Notes under the pieces: model-generated | What the model was told of the DNA's origin: nothing | Seen by the model: the letters and a program-made list of their open reading frames with translations, nothing else | The model's database searches: none | Shown here: positions 24,951 to 37,875 of the stretch, piece after piece | Position numbering within the stretch: the first letter of the stretch is position 1 | Layout: every line of letters starts with the position of its first letter | Made by a program: the position numbers and the translations under genes | From: Epiperipatus broadwayi | Taxonomy: Eukaryota > Onychophora > Udeonychophora > Euonychophora > Peripatidae | Direction: 5' to 3' | Assembly: GCA_028023455.1 (NCBI GenBank) | Contig: JAQFVV010000073.1 | Location: 1,606,080-1,670,079 of the forward strand | DNA: 64,000 nucleotides

Positions 24951-25210
24951 TGTAAAATAATATAGGTGCTATTGCACCTGACCACAAAGCTACTTTTACT
25001 TAAAAACAAAATAAAATTATATTACTCTGCAAGTACTTTCAAGAGACATGCTCTCATATGCATTGCATAATTTCCATATAATTACTTCACTCAGAGCTAT
25101 GAAGATGGGAGCATGTCTCTTGAAAACACTTACAGAGTAATATAATTTATTTATTTTTTTAAGTAAAAGTAGCTTTGCGGTCAGGTGTAATAGCGCCTAT
25201 ATTATTTTAC
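24951..25210. mobile_element. 260-bp fold-back, arms about 100 bp
   Basis: Outer termini TGTAAAATAATATAGG (24951-24966) and its exact complement (25195-25210) bound inverted arms containing CTGACCACAAAGCTACTTTT and TCAAGAGACATGCTC. The loop of about 50 bp is near 25,060-25,108. No coding potential or evident target duplication. Family unrecognised. Confidence 0.85.
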
Positions 25211-26423
25211 AGATTAGGAAAATTGTAACAAATAGTTACTTCAGAATTTCATATGAAAATCAAAAATAGATTTCAAAATTTGATAAATATTAAAAAAAAA
25301 ATTGATAAAAAAATTACTGAAGACTGAGAACCTAAAAAGAATTATAATGATAATTTAACTCATGACAAAAAGTAGAAAAATCTTTTGAAGCTGAAGGTAG
25401 TATTTTTTTTTTCAAAGTTGTAAATTTAGCTTATTTTAACTCTATCTGGAGATATTTAATACAAATGGTAAAATGGTAGGCTTAAAATTTAAAGATTTAT
25501 TAATTAATGCTCAAAAAAATATTCAGTTGGATTAATTAATAAAAAGTGTTCTGCTTAAGTTGCTTGCATCGTAGATGTCATATGACTTCCCAAACAACTA
25601 GCCATATGATTGTTTATTTATGCTTATTACAATATATTTAGTAGCATGTGAAAATATAATGATCTCTGTATTTTAGCTCAACAGTAAATATGCCTATATT
25701 TCCATAATTAAAAAAGTAAATGATATCTTTAAAATTTTTGTTATGTAATTTATAAAATTAGTCAGTTAAAATTATGTAATATTATATTTAAGTATTATGA
25801 TCAGCTGCGATAGAAAAAATTGTCAAAAATATTATTTCAATTTGTTGTAATAATGGTTAATAATTGTATATGTGAGATGTTATGTAATGTTGGGAATACA
25901 CTTTCAAATTAATTATTTTACAACTCTTCAGAAAATATTGTATGATAATGTATAAAATTAAGTTAAATATATAAACTTTTCCTATCTTTTTAACAAAGTC
26001 TTTATTTTAAAGATTATTAAATTATTCATTGTTTTTATTCTTTTAATTATTGAAGTAAAATGAAAAATAATCAAAATTACATTTTACAGCAGATATAGAC
26101 AGAATATTTCAAGTAGTGAATAATTGTAATTAACTAGCATGTGGGATGACAAAAATCCTTGATCTTTTGGCAGAACACCAGAGACTTCTATAGTGACATA
26201 ATTAAAGAAGCAAGTGTAATCTACATGCCATTATTGCATAATTTATTGTTGTGTAGTTTTTTATGAATGAACATTACAAAATCATATAATATTATTAAGT
26301 TGTGCCGTGATGAAAACATTCAGCCATGATATTGTCCTTCATTTTTTTTTGGGGTTACATATGTTTTTTAGATATACCATAATAAGTGCAACAATTCTCA
26401 AGGTTAAATGGGTTTGTAAGTAA
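25211..26423. other. AT-rich stretch, no gene seen
   Basis: Nothing recognised. Confidence 0.5.
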
Positions 26424-26558
26424 TCATTAAAAATCAGTCAACACTTAGACAAATGACAATTTCAAACTGTTGACAAAAGTAGATTGCCTTGACAACAGTT
26501 TGAAATTGTTGATATTATTGATATTGGGATTGTCTACGTGTTGACTGGTTTTTAATGA
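26424..26558. repeat. Fold-back of about 135 bp
   Basis: CATTAAAAATCAGTCAACAC ... CAATTTCAAACTGTTGAC on the left is inverted on the right (GACAACAGTTTGAAATTGTT ... GTGTTGACTGGTTTTTAATG). The right arm carries an insert of about 20 bp (GATATTATTGATATTGGGA). Non-coding. Confidence 0.75.
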
Positions 26559-27025
26559 TATACTATAATATGTATATATATAATTTTATTTATATCCATG
26601 TTCAACACAAAAATAAACACAATATTTTAAAAAACCACCAAATATAAATCATACATTATATTAATTTACAAGCATACACAGATATAGAAACTTATTTGTT
26701 AAAAGTAGCTCAATACATATAAATTGATATTAATTTATATCTTATAGAAGCCACTTAAAAGTATTGCTAAGTTTAAACTTCTTATACAAAATATCCTAAA
26801 GAACTGTGTAAAGATTATGAAATGTGTGTTGCCCATATCTAGTTTACAATTGCACATTCATCTGAGAAATTTAAAATGAAACAAAAAGAAATCAAAAATA
26901 AATTAAAATATATCTAAATTATTTGGATTTTCTATCAAAATTAAACTTGACTGGAACAAGTATACAATTTGTAAAGTATCAGAGAAAATGCATATATATA
27001 TGTAAGCTCTACTAGGAAAAAATAT

Positions 27026-27163
27026 AGAATGTAGTACTTTTTTCCATATGTCACAACATCGGTGGGAGGCGAACCCGCAACAACTGTCTGCAACCAACTG
27101 CTTGCTTGCAAGGCTGCTGCACTGACCTCTTGGCTAACAACACTTGACAGAATGTAGTATTTT
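27026..27163 (-). mobile_element. SINE S1 copy 4 with 15-bp target duplication
   Basis: Body 27041-27148 lies between AGAATGTAGTACTTT (27026-27040) and AGAATGTAGTATTTT (27149-27163), 14/15 identical. On the minus strand TAGCCAAGAGGTCAGTGC is a near-canonical A box and GCGGGTTCGCCTCCC a near-canonical B box, making this the best-preserved pol III promoter of the family. Overlapping minus-strand frames of 64-76 residues are translations of the SINE. Confidence 0.9.
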
Positions 27164-27241
27164 CTGTACAAATGTTACACATTATACCAATTACAATATA
27201 TATATATGAATATATATATATAATATTTAAAATACAAGTAT

Positions 27242-27770
27242 AATTCATATATTTGGAGTTTAAATATAATTATAGGGAATCTGAACATAGACTTATCAAG
27301 CTACCTTCAGCTATTCATTCATACAACTGATACACATGACCACACACATAAGAAAAAGATAAATGATCTCAAGTATATATATTTTGTGCTAAGCCAGAAC
27401 TCACAACTAGATCCAGATTATCATCACACACACACATATATATATAATCAGTGATTGGTTTTTATTAAATAGCAGATCTTCAAACTTTAATAGACAGGCT
27501 TCAATCTATTCCATACAGCAACTCTTCAGCTATCCATACCGTGAAAAATCTGATGATGGAACACCAAAATTCCTTTTGATGTCAATATTATTGCCATGTC
27601 CTCTGAGCCCTCATATATAGGATCTCATCCATTTAAATACACGGGCAATGGATATGCGGAATACAGGCTGGATCTGTAGTATTGGAAAACGAAGCGTAAT
27701 TCATATACTTGTAGTTTAAATGTAATTATAGAGAATTTGAACACAGACTTCAAGCTTGCCTCAGCTATCT
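27242..27770. repeat. D-family unit with start of a second
   Basis: TAATTCATATATTTGGAGTT (27241) recurs at about 27,697 as TAATTCATATACTTGTAGTT followed by the same AATTATAGRGAAT..GAACA context, giving a period of about 456 bp. Inside are CACACACATATATA and a segment CTTCAAACTTTAATAGACAG shared with the D copies at 29.8-30.5 kb. Non-coding. Confidence 0.65.
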
Positions 27771-28329
27771 AAAAATAGAAATAATTAATATGTTACAATT
27801 CTTTCTTATCTAATAATCCTCTTAATAAAATATTAATATTTATATCATTAATTTTGGTATCTTATATGCAGTCTTCTATATAATCATTCCATTCACTTTA
27901 ATATGTTAAAGTCAGTATAATTACAAAGTTAAATACGATTATAAACAAAGATTTCAAAATAACTCCAAAAAATATGTATGATAGTGTTTGAAATATTTTT
28001 ATTTTTAATTCTAGCCTTTAATCATTTTCATTATAATAGATGCTTACCTTATTTTTTTGTAGAATAATATAAATAAATAAAATTAAATCACTTCTTACTA
28101 AAACAAAACAATACAATGGAAAATATTTTTATATTATATATTGTAAATATTTCAATATTATGCTTTCATATCAATTCTTTATATATATATTAAGATAAAT
28201 CTATTTGAAGTCTAAATTCTGATATTTTATTATTTTGTTTTGATTGTATAATCATTTCTGCTATGCCTTTTGAACGAGTAAGAGATTCTTCTGATATAAA
28301 TGACTGTTTTACAACATACATATTTTATT
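27771..28329. other. AT-rich stretch, no gene seen
   Basis: Nothing recognised. Confidence 0.5.
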
Positions 28330-28593
28330 TTATTAGTCCCTCATTAGACTAGAGATTATCCATTAATGAATAATATTTCTGTAGTGTAATTTCTTACATC
28401 ACTTTCAAGCAAAATAGGGAATAGTTTCTATCCACTTTTAACACATTGCAGAGGAATGTAATCATAAACATATGACTAAAGACTTGTGAAAAAGATCTAT
28501 AATTCCCAAAATGCATATTTCATGCTAAACCAGCACTTGTTAATTGGTCCAGAATACCATCTCTTACACATAAGTTTATCATTGTTCAAGATA
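28330..28593 (+). repeat. C-family unit 1
   Basis: ACTAGAGATTATCCATTAAT ... TTTCTATCCACTTTTAACAC ... TAAACATATGACTAAAGAC ... CCAGCACTTGTTAATTGGTC. A direct relative lies at 29,150 and inverted ones at 29,570 and 24,650. Confidence 0.75.
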
Positions 28594-29056
<463 letters not shown>

Positions 29057-29400
29057 ACTACAATTTATTTTATAATTGTCAAACATGCTGACCTCACCCC
29101 TTTGACACAAATCACTTGATGAAAGTATATTAATATTTTTATAAGCCACTTATTAAACTAGAGATTATTCAATAATGAATAATATTTCTGTAGTGCAATT
29201 TTCATTACATCAGAGAATGATTTCTATCCACTTTTAACCTTTTGTGGAAGGATGTAATCATAAACATATGACTAAAGACACGTGAAAAAGATCTGAAATT
29301 CCCAAAATGCATACTTTGTGCTGTACCAGCACTCATCCATTGGTTGAGACCACAATCTCTTACACATATCTTTACCATTGTTTATCATACATATAAATAA
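29057..29400 (+). repeat. C-family unit 2
   Basis: Starts with GACTACAATTTATTTTATAA (the inverse of a segment at 29,490-29,545), then ACTAGAGATTATTCAATAAT through TAAACATATGACTAAAGACA and CCAGCACTCATCCATTGG. Same order as unit 1. Confidence 0.75.
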
Positions 29401-29429
29401 AAAATTACTACAGTTTATCTGATAAGTGT

Positions 29430-29770
29430 CAAATGTGAAGCTCTTAATCTTTAGTCTAATGAGTGACTAATAAAAATTATTAATATACTTTCATAAGTGA
29501 GTTGTCAGGGCAGGTCATTTGACATATCAAATAAATTATAGCCATTTGATATCTATCTACCTATATATGTATATACTGAACAATGATAAAGAGATGTGTA
29601 AGAGATTGTGATCTGTGCCAACAGATGAATGTGGGTTCAGCTTGAAATGTGCATCTTGGGAATCAATATTTTTTTCACATGTATAGAAACTATTTTCTAT
29701 CTTGCATGAGAATGGTGTAATGAAAATTACATTACAGAAAAATTATTCATACAAATTTTATTTAATATTT
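29430..29770 (-). repeat. C-family unit 3, inverted
   Basis: Inverted copy: TTTAGTCTAATGAGTGACTA, CATTTGATATCTATCTACC, GTGTAAGAGATTGTGATCTG, ATGTGCATCTTGGGAATC, TTACAGAAAAATTATTCAT. With unit 2 it forms a large imperfect fold-back centred near 29,410. Confidence 0.75.
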
Positions 29771-29774
29771 CACA

Positions 29775-30530
29775 TGACACTCCACCATCCATGCTATCTC
29801 ATACCATTGATACACTTCACGTGTTGAAAAGATAAATAATGACCAATATACATAATTTATGATAAACCAGCACTTATCAGTTGGTCCAGATTATCATCTG
29901 CACACATATATACAATGAAAGATCAGCTTATATTAAGATAGCCAATCTTCATACTTTAATGGTTAGGCATCAAACCACTCCACCTTACAACTCTTCATGA
30001 ATATCTGATGATGGAATGCTAAACACCCACCTTAGTGCCAAACTTCTCATCCTACCTATGTTGACCACAAGTCACTCTGACCTCTCATGTACAGGACATA
30101 ATCCATTTACATACATATATGAGGAATGGGCAGACCTTAAAGCACTATATTTTGAAATATAACTTTTTTCTACAGTACAGGCGTTTTCATACTTGCACTT
30201 CTATATGTAATATATTGGAAGGTTGAACTCAGACTTTTACACAACCCTCAACCTTCAATACTATCTCATACCGCTAATACACTTGATCACACAATGTCAA
30301 AAAAATAAATAATCACCAATATACTTATTTCATACTAAACCAGCACTCATCAGTTGGTCCAGATTATCATCTTCACACATATATACAATAAAAGCTCAGC
30401 TTATATTAAGATACCCAATCTTCATACTTTAAATAGATAGGCTTCAAAATCTGAGTTCAAACCCCATATATATTACATATAGAAATGCAGGTACGAAAAA
30501 TCCTGCACTGTAGAAAAAAAATTCATATTT
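29775..30530. repeat. D-family repeats, direct (about 467 bp) and inverted
   Basis: ATCTCATACCATTGATACAC (29,799) recurs at 30,266 as ATCTCATACCGCTAATACAC, and CAGTTGGTCCAGATTATCAT occurs in both. The end, 30,450-30,530, is an inverted copy of 30,165-30,250 (CTACAGTACAGGCGTTTTCA against TGAAAAATCCTGCACTGTAG-like). So D, like A and B, combines direct units with an inverted piece. Non-coding. Confidence 0.7.
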
Positions 30531-31790
30531 TAATATTTCAATAAAAATATATAATAAATAAAAATTATGAATTTATAAGAATCTTTCCATTAAATACATT
30601 TTTTTTCAATAAAATCATTAGCATAGATATGCTTTATGATTAAAAAAATTAAAAGGAATGTAAAAATAAATCTGTTTTAATTAAAATATGAAGACCCACT
30701 GAATTTTTAGCATAAATCGGCATTGAACCATAAATTATTTTTTCTAAAAACTTCTGTTGCATACGTACACATACACATCTTTGTATTAACACATGAAAAA
30801 CTCCACTTTAATAATTAATAAATTGGTTTATAGCAATCATAAATTCTTATTTTTATAAATTATTAATTTAGTTGCGCAATCATATCACATTTATTATTAA
30901 TATTCATAAACATAACAAACATGATGTTAAAAAATAATAATTTAACGTTTATTTTTTGCATTGATTTAAAGATAACATTTACATATAAAATGACATGCTA
31001 AAAGGCACAAGCACTATATATTTAAAAGTAATAACTTGTATACAATCATAAAGTATTTATGAATATTTTATCAGAATTTGAATAATTTAAGCAAAATACT
31101 TTTAAAATAAATATTTAAATTTATTGTAATATTTTTCAAATTAAAAGAAAAGAGTATATAAGATATAATTAATTTTATTTAAATGTATTATATATATAAA
31201 GAGAATTACAGCGATAGGATAGACAAGCAGGTAAATATTTTTAGTGCAATTTATTTGGAGACGTCGCAAGATTAAGACATTATTGTTTTGGAAATTTATT
31301 AGTTATTGTCTACTTAATAAAGGAAGAAAAGAAACTTACCTAAAAATTTGATTTGTATAGAGAATTGTTAAGTTGGCTACTTCTATAAGTATGTTTACTG
31401 TTTTAAAATTGAAATAAATTGTAAAATCTCGTTGTTAGAAAGTTATTAGATGAACAAGTCTATATTAACCATCAATTTCACAACTCAGCAGCTGAGAAGA
31501 AAGTGGGAAATAATATTCTTATATATAATCAGAAATCCAAAATTTGTTAGTGAAAAACATAACGTATTTAAGAAATTTTGTTATATATATATAAATTGTC
31601 ACTTTTATTTATTTGTGAAACTTCACACTATCTGAAACTATAAACAAGGCAATTTACATATTTATAAATAAAATAAATTGCTGACAACATATCAGTGGTT
31701 TCAAGATTTAAAAATGCAAATTATGTATTTTATTATCCTTATTTTATAAAGATATTAAATTTATATTTAATACCACTGCTATTAACAAAC
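30531..31790. other. AT-rich stretch, no gene seen
   Basis: The plus frame at 31450-31635 shows no domain. Nothing else recognised. Confidence 0.5.
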
Positions 31791-32134
31791 AATATTTATA
31801 CATTAAACAATTCAATTCAAAACAACACTCTCCATATAGTACTGCCATCTTGTGCTAACAAGAGCAATCAATGGATGCCAGAAGGCTTGTGCATAAAATC
31901 CCTATCTAGTGCCTACTCATCCAATATCCCCAGACTAGTTTCTGACTAGTGGCCTTCATCAGTGAGGAGCCTTGGATCTGAGAGCACTGCACCTAGATCT
32001 TAGGTAGATTTTGTTAGCACAAGATGGCAGTACTATATGGAGAGTGTTGTTTTGAATTGAATTGTTTAATAACAATTATTGTGCTAGTATGAGATAGTGA
32101 TCATGTGATGTTTAGTGGTTTAATATTTATACAT
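31791..32134. mobile_element. B-family element 2, snap-back form with 13-bp target duplication
   Basis: Direct repeats AATATTTATACAT at 31791-31803 and 32122-32134 bound it. Arms 31802-31861 and 32011-32070 are inverted and identical over 60 bp by my reading. Between them lies a minus-oriented B segment (ATCAATGGATGCCAGAAGGC ... GGCCTTCATCAGTGAGGAGC ... TGCACCTAGATCTTAG). After the right arm comes the usual B 3' end (GATCATGTGATGTTTAGTGG). The 31695-31949 frame is a shadow. Confidence 0.88.
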
Positions 32135-32179
32135 CTTTCTATAACTTTACAAATGCAAATACATTACTATATTCAAAAT

Positions 32180-32235
32180 TTCAAAAATAGCTAAGTTTTG
32201 ACTATCCAAGTCTTCTTCAAGGCTATAATATGCAC
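32180..32235 (-). repeat. Isolated core motif of unknown family
   Basis: On the minus strand: TTGAAGA, A, GACT, TGGAT, AGTC, AAAAC, another TGAAGA-hairpin-(G/A)AAAC arrangement like that in the A, B, E and 8.4 kb repeats. No inverted partner seen nearby. Confidence 0.4.
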
Positions 32236-34312
32236 AACAGATATAAATGCACTATCATAAAATCCATCATGCAAAAAAAAATGTTTATGCATATTAAAAA
32301 CTACAAAAAAAAAATAATTAATTGAAGTCTGTTTTTTTTTTTTATATTTATATCATATTACACTCAGTTGTAGTTCAATTTAATTTTAAAATTAAACAAT
32401 TTTAAATATTTCACATATAAACTTTTATTTGTATATTATTTTTGCAAAATATTATTTTAAAAATATAAATATATATTGTGAATGAAAGCTTTTATGTACC
32501 CTCTATTAGCCTATTATTTAACTAAAATACAAGACATTATACAGTGGCCTAATTCTGAATTGTGAACCAACGACAATATATGGCTCACAAACCAATTTTA
32601 GAATAATCACTTTAGCAGCTGAGTGAGTTCCATCATTATTACTATAATCAGAATGGGCTTAACATTTGTCAGGTTTGTTGATCACTGTTAGTTGGTTGAG
32701 ATTAATATCAGATGGGTCTTATCTATTAATGTCTGATAGTATGGATGGCTCACCAAGTTGTTTCTAAAACCCTGGTAATTGAAAACAGTTGGTAAATCCA
32801 ATACGCAATTTAGAAGGCATTAAATTAAATAATGATGGTAATTACATAATTATTTGATATATTTTGCCTTTTATTGGCATGATTTATAAAAAATTTCCAC
32901 ATTGATATATGCTTTGATATAGCATTATGTTTATTAAAGCAGTCTGATTTTTTTATTCTTCTCCAGTAGGGTATCTTACAACTATGCAAGATGTTAGTAT
33001 TGGCAAATCATGATCAGTATCCAAAATGTGGAAAATGAATGCAAAAGGTAGTGATCATTGATTGCTGGACACTAAATCTTTTTATTTGAAAATTTATTAA
33101 ATATTTTTATTTCACATTTTCATCTTAACTTAGCTCATTTCTAGATATTCATTCAAAATTCCCATTCTAAATTTCCATTCACCCCTCTTTTGAGTTCAAA
33201 TTCACCCCCTCTCTTTGTTATCTCTATTTGGAGTCATTAAAATTATGTTTTTTAATAATTACTTGGTGTATTTGTAGGATAATAATTAATTTGTTATTTG
33301 TTAATCAAGTATAATCATAAATCATTGATTATATTTTTTTGTTCTCCTGACAATATCTATATAAATAAGAGTTATCCTTATTTTCTTTTAATAATGATGT
33401 AAATAAATACTTGGGATTAATAAATTCTTTTAAAAAAATCATGATTTTTATGTAATAATCTTTAAAAATAAAAAAAGAAGATAATCTGACTAAAAATACT
33501 ACCCATATTTAAAAAAAGCAGGTTTGAAAGAGATCTATTGTGATGTCTGATTTCAATTTACAATTGCCATATAATTATTGAAATGTATTTAAATAAGAAA
33601 GTTTCTGATGAACTTCAAAATGAGAAAGATCAGAATCTTTTTGATGAAAATATAAGTGCTGATGATAATATTAAATTAGTTTTATTCATATATCAAACGT
33701 TTTTTATTAAAATATGTGTTGCAAAGTCTTTTTGGCTCATAAAATTATACATAGATAATAAGAACAATATACAAAAAACATAATAAAACACATACACATC
33801 TATATATAATATTTGAGAACTATTTAAGCATCATATATGCTAAATTTAATTATACATCTTAAAACGTTGCATCTAATCTGGAAGATGATCAAAAATGAGT
33901 CCTTTTTTAATTACATCCCATGATGGAAGCTGATCTTAACAAAAGCAATTACAAAATATAACATTTAATATATGGCAAAATTATTCATCCTTATTTAATA
34001 TGACCTTAAATTACACCAGGGCAGAATTACTAAGCATGCGTTTTAGTGCTTTATAAAGAAATGAACTCATGGTAAGTACATAATATTAGTATTAAACAGC
34101 TACAAATGGAAATGGATTTATTTTTATCTGTTTTAATAAGTTGGACAATAATGTTATGAGACATGTAATTAAATTTAGTATAGATAGTGATTGAAGAGTT
34201 CACTGATTCAAAATATTACTTATTATCTAACAGAGTAGAGTTCAATGTTAATATTATTCGCTCATTCATATATATATATATTGTACCAAGTGGATAAATG
34301 CTGTTTACATAC
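32236..34312. other. AT-rich stretch, no gene seen
   Basis: No recognised repeat. The plus frame 33583-33783 has no domain. Confidence 0.45.
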
Positions 34313-34367
34313 CGGCCTCTTAGGCAGAGAAGAACATACTCGAAGAGTATGTATGTCCAAACGATAC
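34313..34367 (-). other. Splice-flanked 55-bp open segment, speculative exon
   Basis: On the minus strand a pyrimidine/T-rich TTATATATTTTATAG precedes the segment and a donor GTATGTAAAC follows it. The segment has more G/C than its surroundings and two of its three frames are open. It lies in a 75-codon open frame (34443-34216) whose middle is hydrophobic. No family recognised. Chance is the more likely explanation. Confidence 0.15.
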
Positions 34368-34859
34368 CTATAAAATATATAACTAGTGTTACATTTCCAG
34401 GACATAACTTTTTCTCAACTGTTGAATTCAACACCACGTTCAAAGCACTTTTTTGTTTTATATAACATGGATGCCAATTACTTATTCAGAAGATAAATAA
34501 CACACTTTAAACAATGGCCACTAACTCAACCTCTAAGTTATACCCATGACTAGCTCAGCTACTTGTAATCAATAACAAATTATTGTTTCAAATTAATGGC
34601 AAAGAATTGACCGACAAAATGAAGCTTTAATTTTAAAAGTCAGTTTATTTTAATTAATACTAATTATTAAAGTTTTAAACTACTTTAGATATTTTGTAAT
34701 TAACATAACATTTAAGGTATTTATATATGACCATGCACACATATTTTAAATACACATGAAAATATAATCTAACAATGTTAAATGACAAAGTATTACATAG
34801 TATGATAAATATCAAATATAAGGCATTCAAACCAACACACACATCAATAGTTGTTTATG

Positions 34860-35600
34860 CGTCGATAGAATTCCTTTACTACTGACTCTGGGGGCTTTAT
34901 GGTCAGCAATGACTACTTTGAATTTATAAATGGAAATAAGAAAGTTATTAAATACCTAGGTTTTTGGAGCATGGAGATTTTGGTTGTTTGCTTCCTGTAT
35001 TTCCAGTATGTTTCTGAAATGTTTTATTACCAGCCAGCTGGTTTTAAACTTCTGCGGAGGATTCCTGTTGATTGATGATCCTGGTTACTTTTTTTATTAA
35101 TGTTGAGAATGGTTATTTATTTCATGGCACTATTATTATTAAAACAGTAGATACTCGGGTGGCTCTCATTTATTTGGGTGGCTGTTACTTCATCTCAGGC
35201 AGAGTACTAGTATTTGGACAAGGTTTGAAGTTCATTGTATGTTCTAATGAAGCTATTAACACTGCATGACTTATTGACAAATTGAACTCATAGATTGACT
35301 GATCAAAACTAAAAACTGCACAATCTAAATTGTTTTCTAAACTCACTGAATGTGATCTCTGCTGTTTCTCAACCACAACTGAACTGTCTGATAAAAAATT
35401 GACTATTTATACCTAAGACATGTTGTCCATGTTGATATCCTCCAGCTATATCTGTTGTCAAAATTATTTCCTTGTTTTAATTGCATTCCTTTGAGATAAG
35501 CTTTTAATCCTGTTGTTGGAGATATCAATTAGCAGCCATCCAAATGTGTTGTTTTTACATTTTTGATTAGTAGCCATCACCGTGTTTTTAAATATAATTT
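34860..35600. other. More complex, unassigned block
   Basis: Less A/T-monotonous than its surroundings, with overlapping frames at 35072-35269 (+) and 35376-35185 (-). AATTAGCAGCCATCCAAATG near 35,528 is echoed by GATTAGTAGCCATCACCGTG near 35,565. No LINE, LTR, SINE or protein domain recognised. Possibly an old repeat of a family not otherwise present here. Confidence 0.25.
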
Positions 35601-36103
35601 TCCTTTATTTCATTTTAACATGCATGTATTTATGCAATGTTTATAATCGCACATATATATTTTATTAACAAGCATTCGTCATTTATGCACATGTATATTT
35701 TATTAATAATCATTCATTATTTAGTTTTTAAGATGACCTTTTTTCTCTCCTTAAATAAAAAGAGATTTATATTTTTAAACTTTAAGTTATACTTCAACTA
35801 ATAATAATAAACTCTTTAACTTCTTTTAATTTTACATAACTATGAATTAATTGCTTCTAGCAAAACTCTTTAAACTTAAAACTTTTAGTTTGACATTTCT
35901 AAAGCAAACCCCCTCCCCTCTTTTAATTAATTAATTGTAACTTTTATTTCTAAAACTTTTTGACTTTTAAATTTACATTTTCGACAGCAATAAACAAACT
36001 CCTAAACTTTTAAATACTATTCTCTTTTAATGAAAGATTTTTGTTTTAATAATTTTTTAGATAAAATTATGTGCCAACACAATGTTGGTATAATATATAT
36101 ATA
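35601..36103. other. AT-rich stretch, no gene seen
   Basis: Nothing recognised. Confidence 0.5.
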
Positions 36104-37065
36104 TATATGATCACTAGATGGAGCTTTACCAATAGCTTCTAACAAGCTTTTGTTTACATAAATGCTGAGAGAGAGAGAATTCAATATCTCTTTCATGGCC
36201 TCCATCTTCAGACAAGCTGGTTTCAAGCTAGTTGGCTCATGTCAGTTAAGGGTAGGGACTAGAAATGAGATCTAAATACTAACTCTAAAATCAGCATTTA
36301 CGAAATATGTTTCAATCAGTTTAAAAGCATGAAATTTATAAGATACGTAATGTCTTCAAATCCAGCTAAACAAACTAGACAGCTATATGGGTCTGAAATC
36401 AGTTCAGTTTCACGATATAGTAAAAGCCTCTGCAATATATATATATATCATTGCAAAAACCTTCAAGGGTACATTTATGACAAACAAAACAAGTTTATAA
36501 ATTTCATAACTTGCTATTAGCTTGCATTTTATGATCACTAGATGGAGATTTACCAATAGCTCCTAACAAGCTTTTGTTTACATAAATGCTGAAAGAGATA
36601 ATAGCAAGTTACGAAATTTATAACTTATTTTCTTTATCATAAACATACTCTTGAAGGTTTTTGCAATGATATATATTGCAGAGGCTTTTACTATATGGTG
36701 AAACTGAACTGATTTTATACCCATATAGTTGTCTAGTTTGTTTAGCTGGATTTGAAGACATTATGTGTCTTATAAATTTCATGCTTTCAAACTGATAGAA
36801 ATGTGTTTCATAAATGCTGATTTTAGAATTAGTATTTAGATCTAGTTTTTAGTCCCCATCCTTCACTAATGTGAGCCAACTAGCTTGAAACCAGCTGGTC
36901 TGAAGGTGGAGACAATGAAAGAGATATTGAATTCTATCTCTCTCAGCGTTTATGTAAACAAAAGCTTGTTAGGAGTTATTGGTAAAGCTCCATCTAGTGA
37001 TCATAAAATGCAAGCTAATAGCAAGTTACGAAATTTATAACTTGTTTTGTTTATCATATCTATAT
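36104..37065. repeat. Large palindromic A-like repeat, arms about 420 bp
   Basis: A minus unit (36104-36530) and the start of a second (36531-36600) are followed by the same unit in plus orientation (36600-37017) and the start of another (37017-37065). GATCACTAGATGGAG(C/A)TTTA marks 36109 and 36531. TAGCAAGTTACGAAATTTAT marks 36601 and 37019, giving a unit of about 418 bp. The unit contains GAGCCAACTAGCTTGAAACC, the position of the GAAAC core, but the preceding CTGATGT differs from the core. Non-coding. Confidence 0.85.
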
Positions 37066-37591
37066 ATATATATAATACAAATAAAATGTCTGTTAATTAA
37101 AAACTATTGTAATAACAATAAAAATAATAAATATAACGTTATATGAAATTTTATTTTTTTTGTTATTACTATAATAAATAATGCTATAGTATTAGGCAGT
37201 ATTTAATATATATATATATAAAAGTAGCAAATATAAAGTGTTAATATTATTACTATTTTATTTAGATGAAGAGAGAATTATATCCATTCATATATTATTA
37301 TGGACAAAATAATAATTATAATAAATTATATCTTTGAATAATTCTTTTTCAAAGGATATCATGATATGACCTAATAAAGTTAAAGAATTTCTCAATTTCT
37401 AACATTAAATTATTCTCTCCTAACTAATATATAGATAAAGAAATCTGTGTAGAGATGTTAGATCCTATCACAGCATTTGAAATATTCATTGTTCAGTTTC
37501 CAGATAACATGAAAAAAAATAACAAATTATTTTTTAATATGTATATACTTCAGGAAAATTTTAACATAAACTAACTTGAAATGACAAAATC
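37066..37591. other. AT-rich stretch, no gene seen
   Basis: Short TA runs only. Confidence 0.5.
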
Positions 37592-37594
37592 ATT

Positions 37595-37638
<44 letters not shown>
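37592..37638. repeat. (CA)n(TA)n microsatellite
   Basis: A CA tract of about 25 bp followed by a TA tract of about 20 bp. The plus frame that starts here is a microsatellite translation. Confidence 0.95.
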
Positions 37639-37875
37639 ATAGTAGATCAGTCAACATGAATTTAAAGTATGAATGTTTCAATAGATTTTCTGAAATGCAT
37701 GTATTCTTCAAAGTGATTTATCAATATTTTACATGGTATAGCTATCGTATAACGAATGTTTTATACCTTGTCATTATATCTGATAGCTCTCCAGATTTTC
37801 TTACATATTGTTCAAGGTGCATTTATCTATTAATTACAGACATATATATATATTAAATATTTTTAAGCAGATGAA

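Noticed and set aside
27041-27148. Functional tRNA gene
   Set aside because: A and B boxes are present, but no acceptor stem pairs, the body ends in an A-rich tail and target duplications flank it. It is a SINE.
27051-27248. Cys-rich small proteins overlapping at 26.9-27.25 kb
   Set aside because: Cysteines come from the SINE S1 sequence (TGCTTGC-type strings). Not genes.
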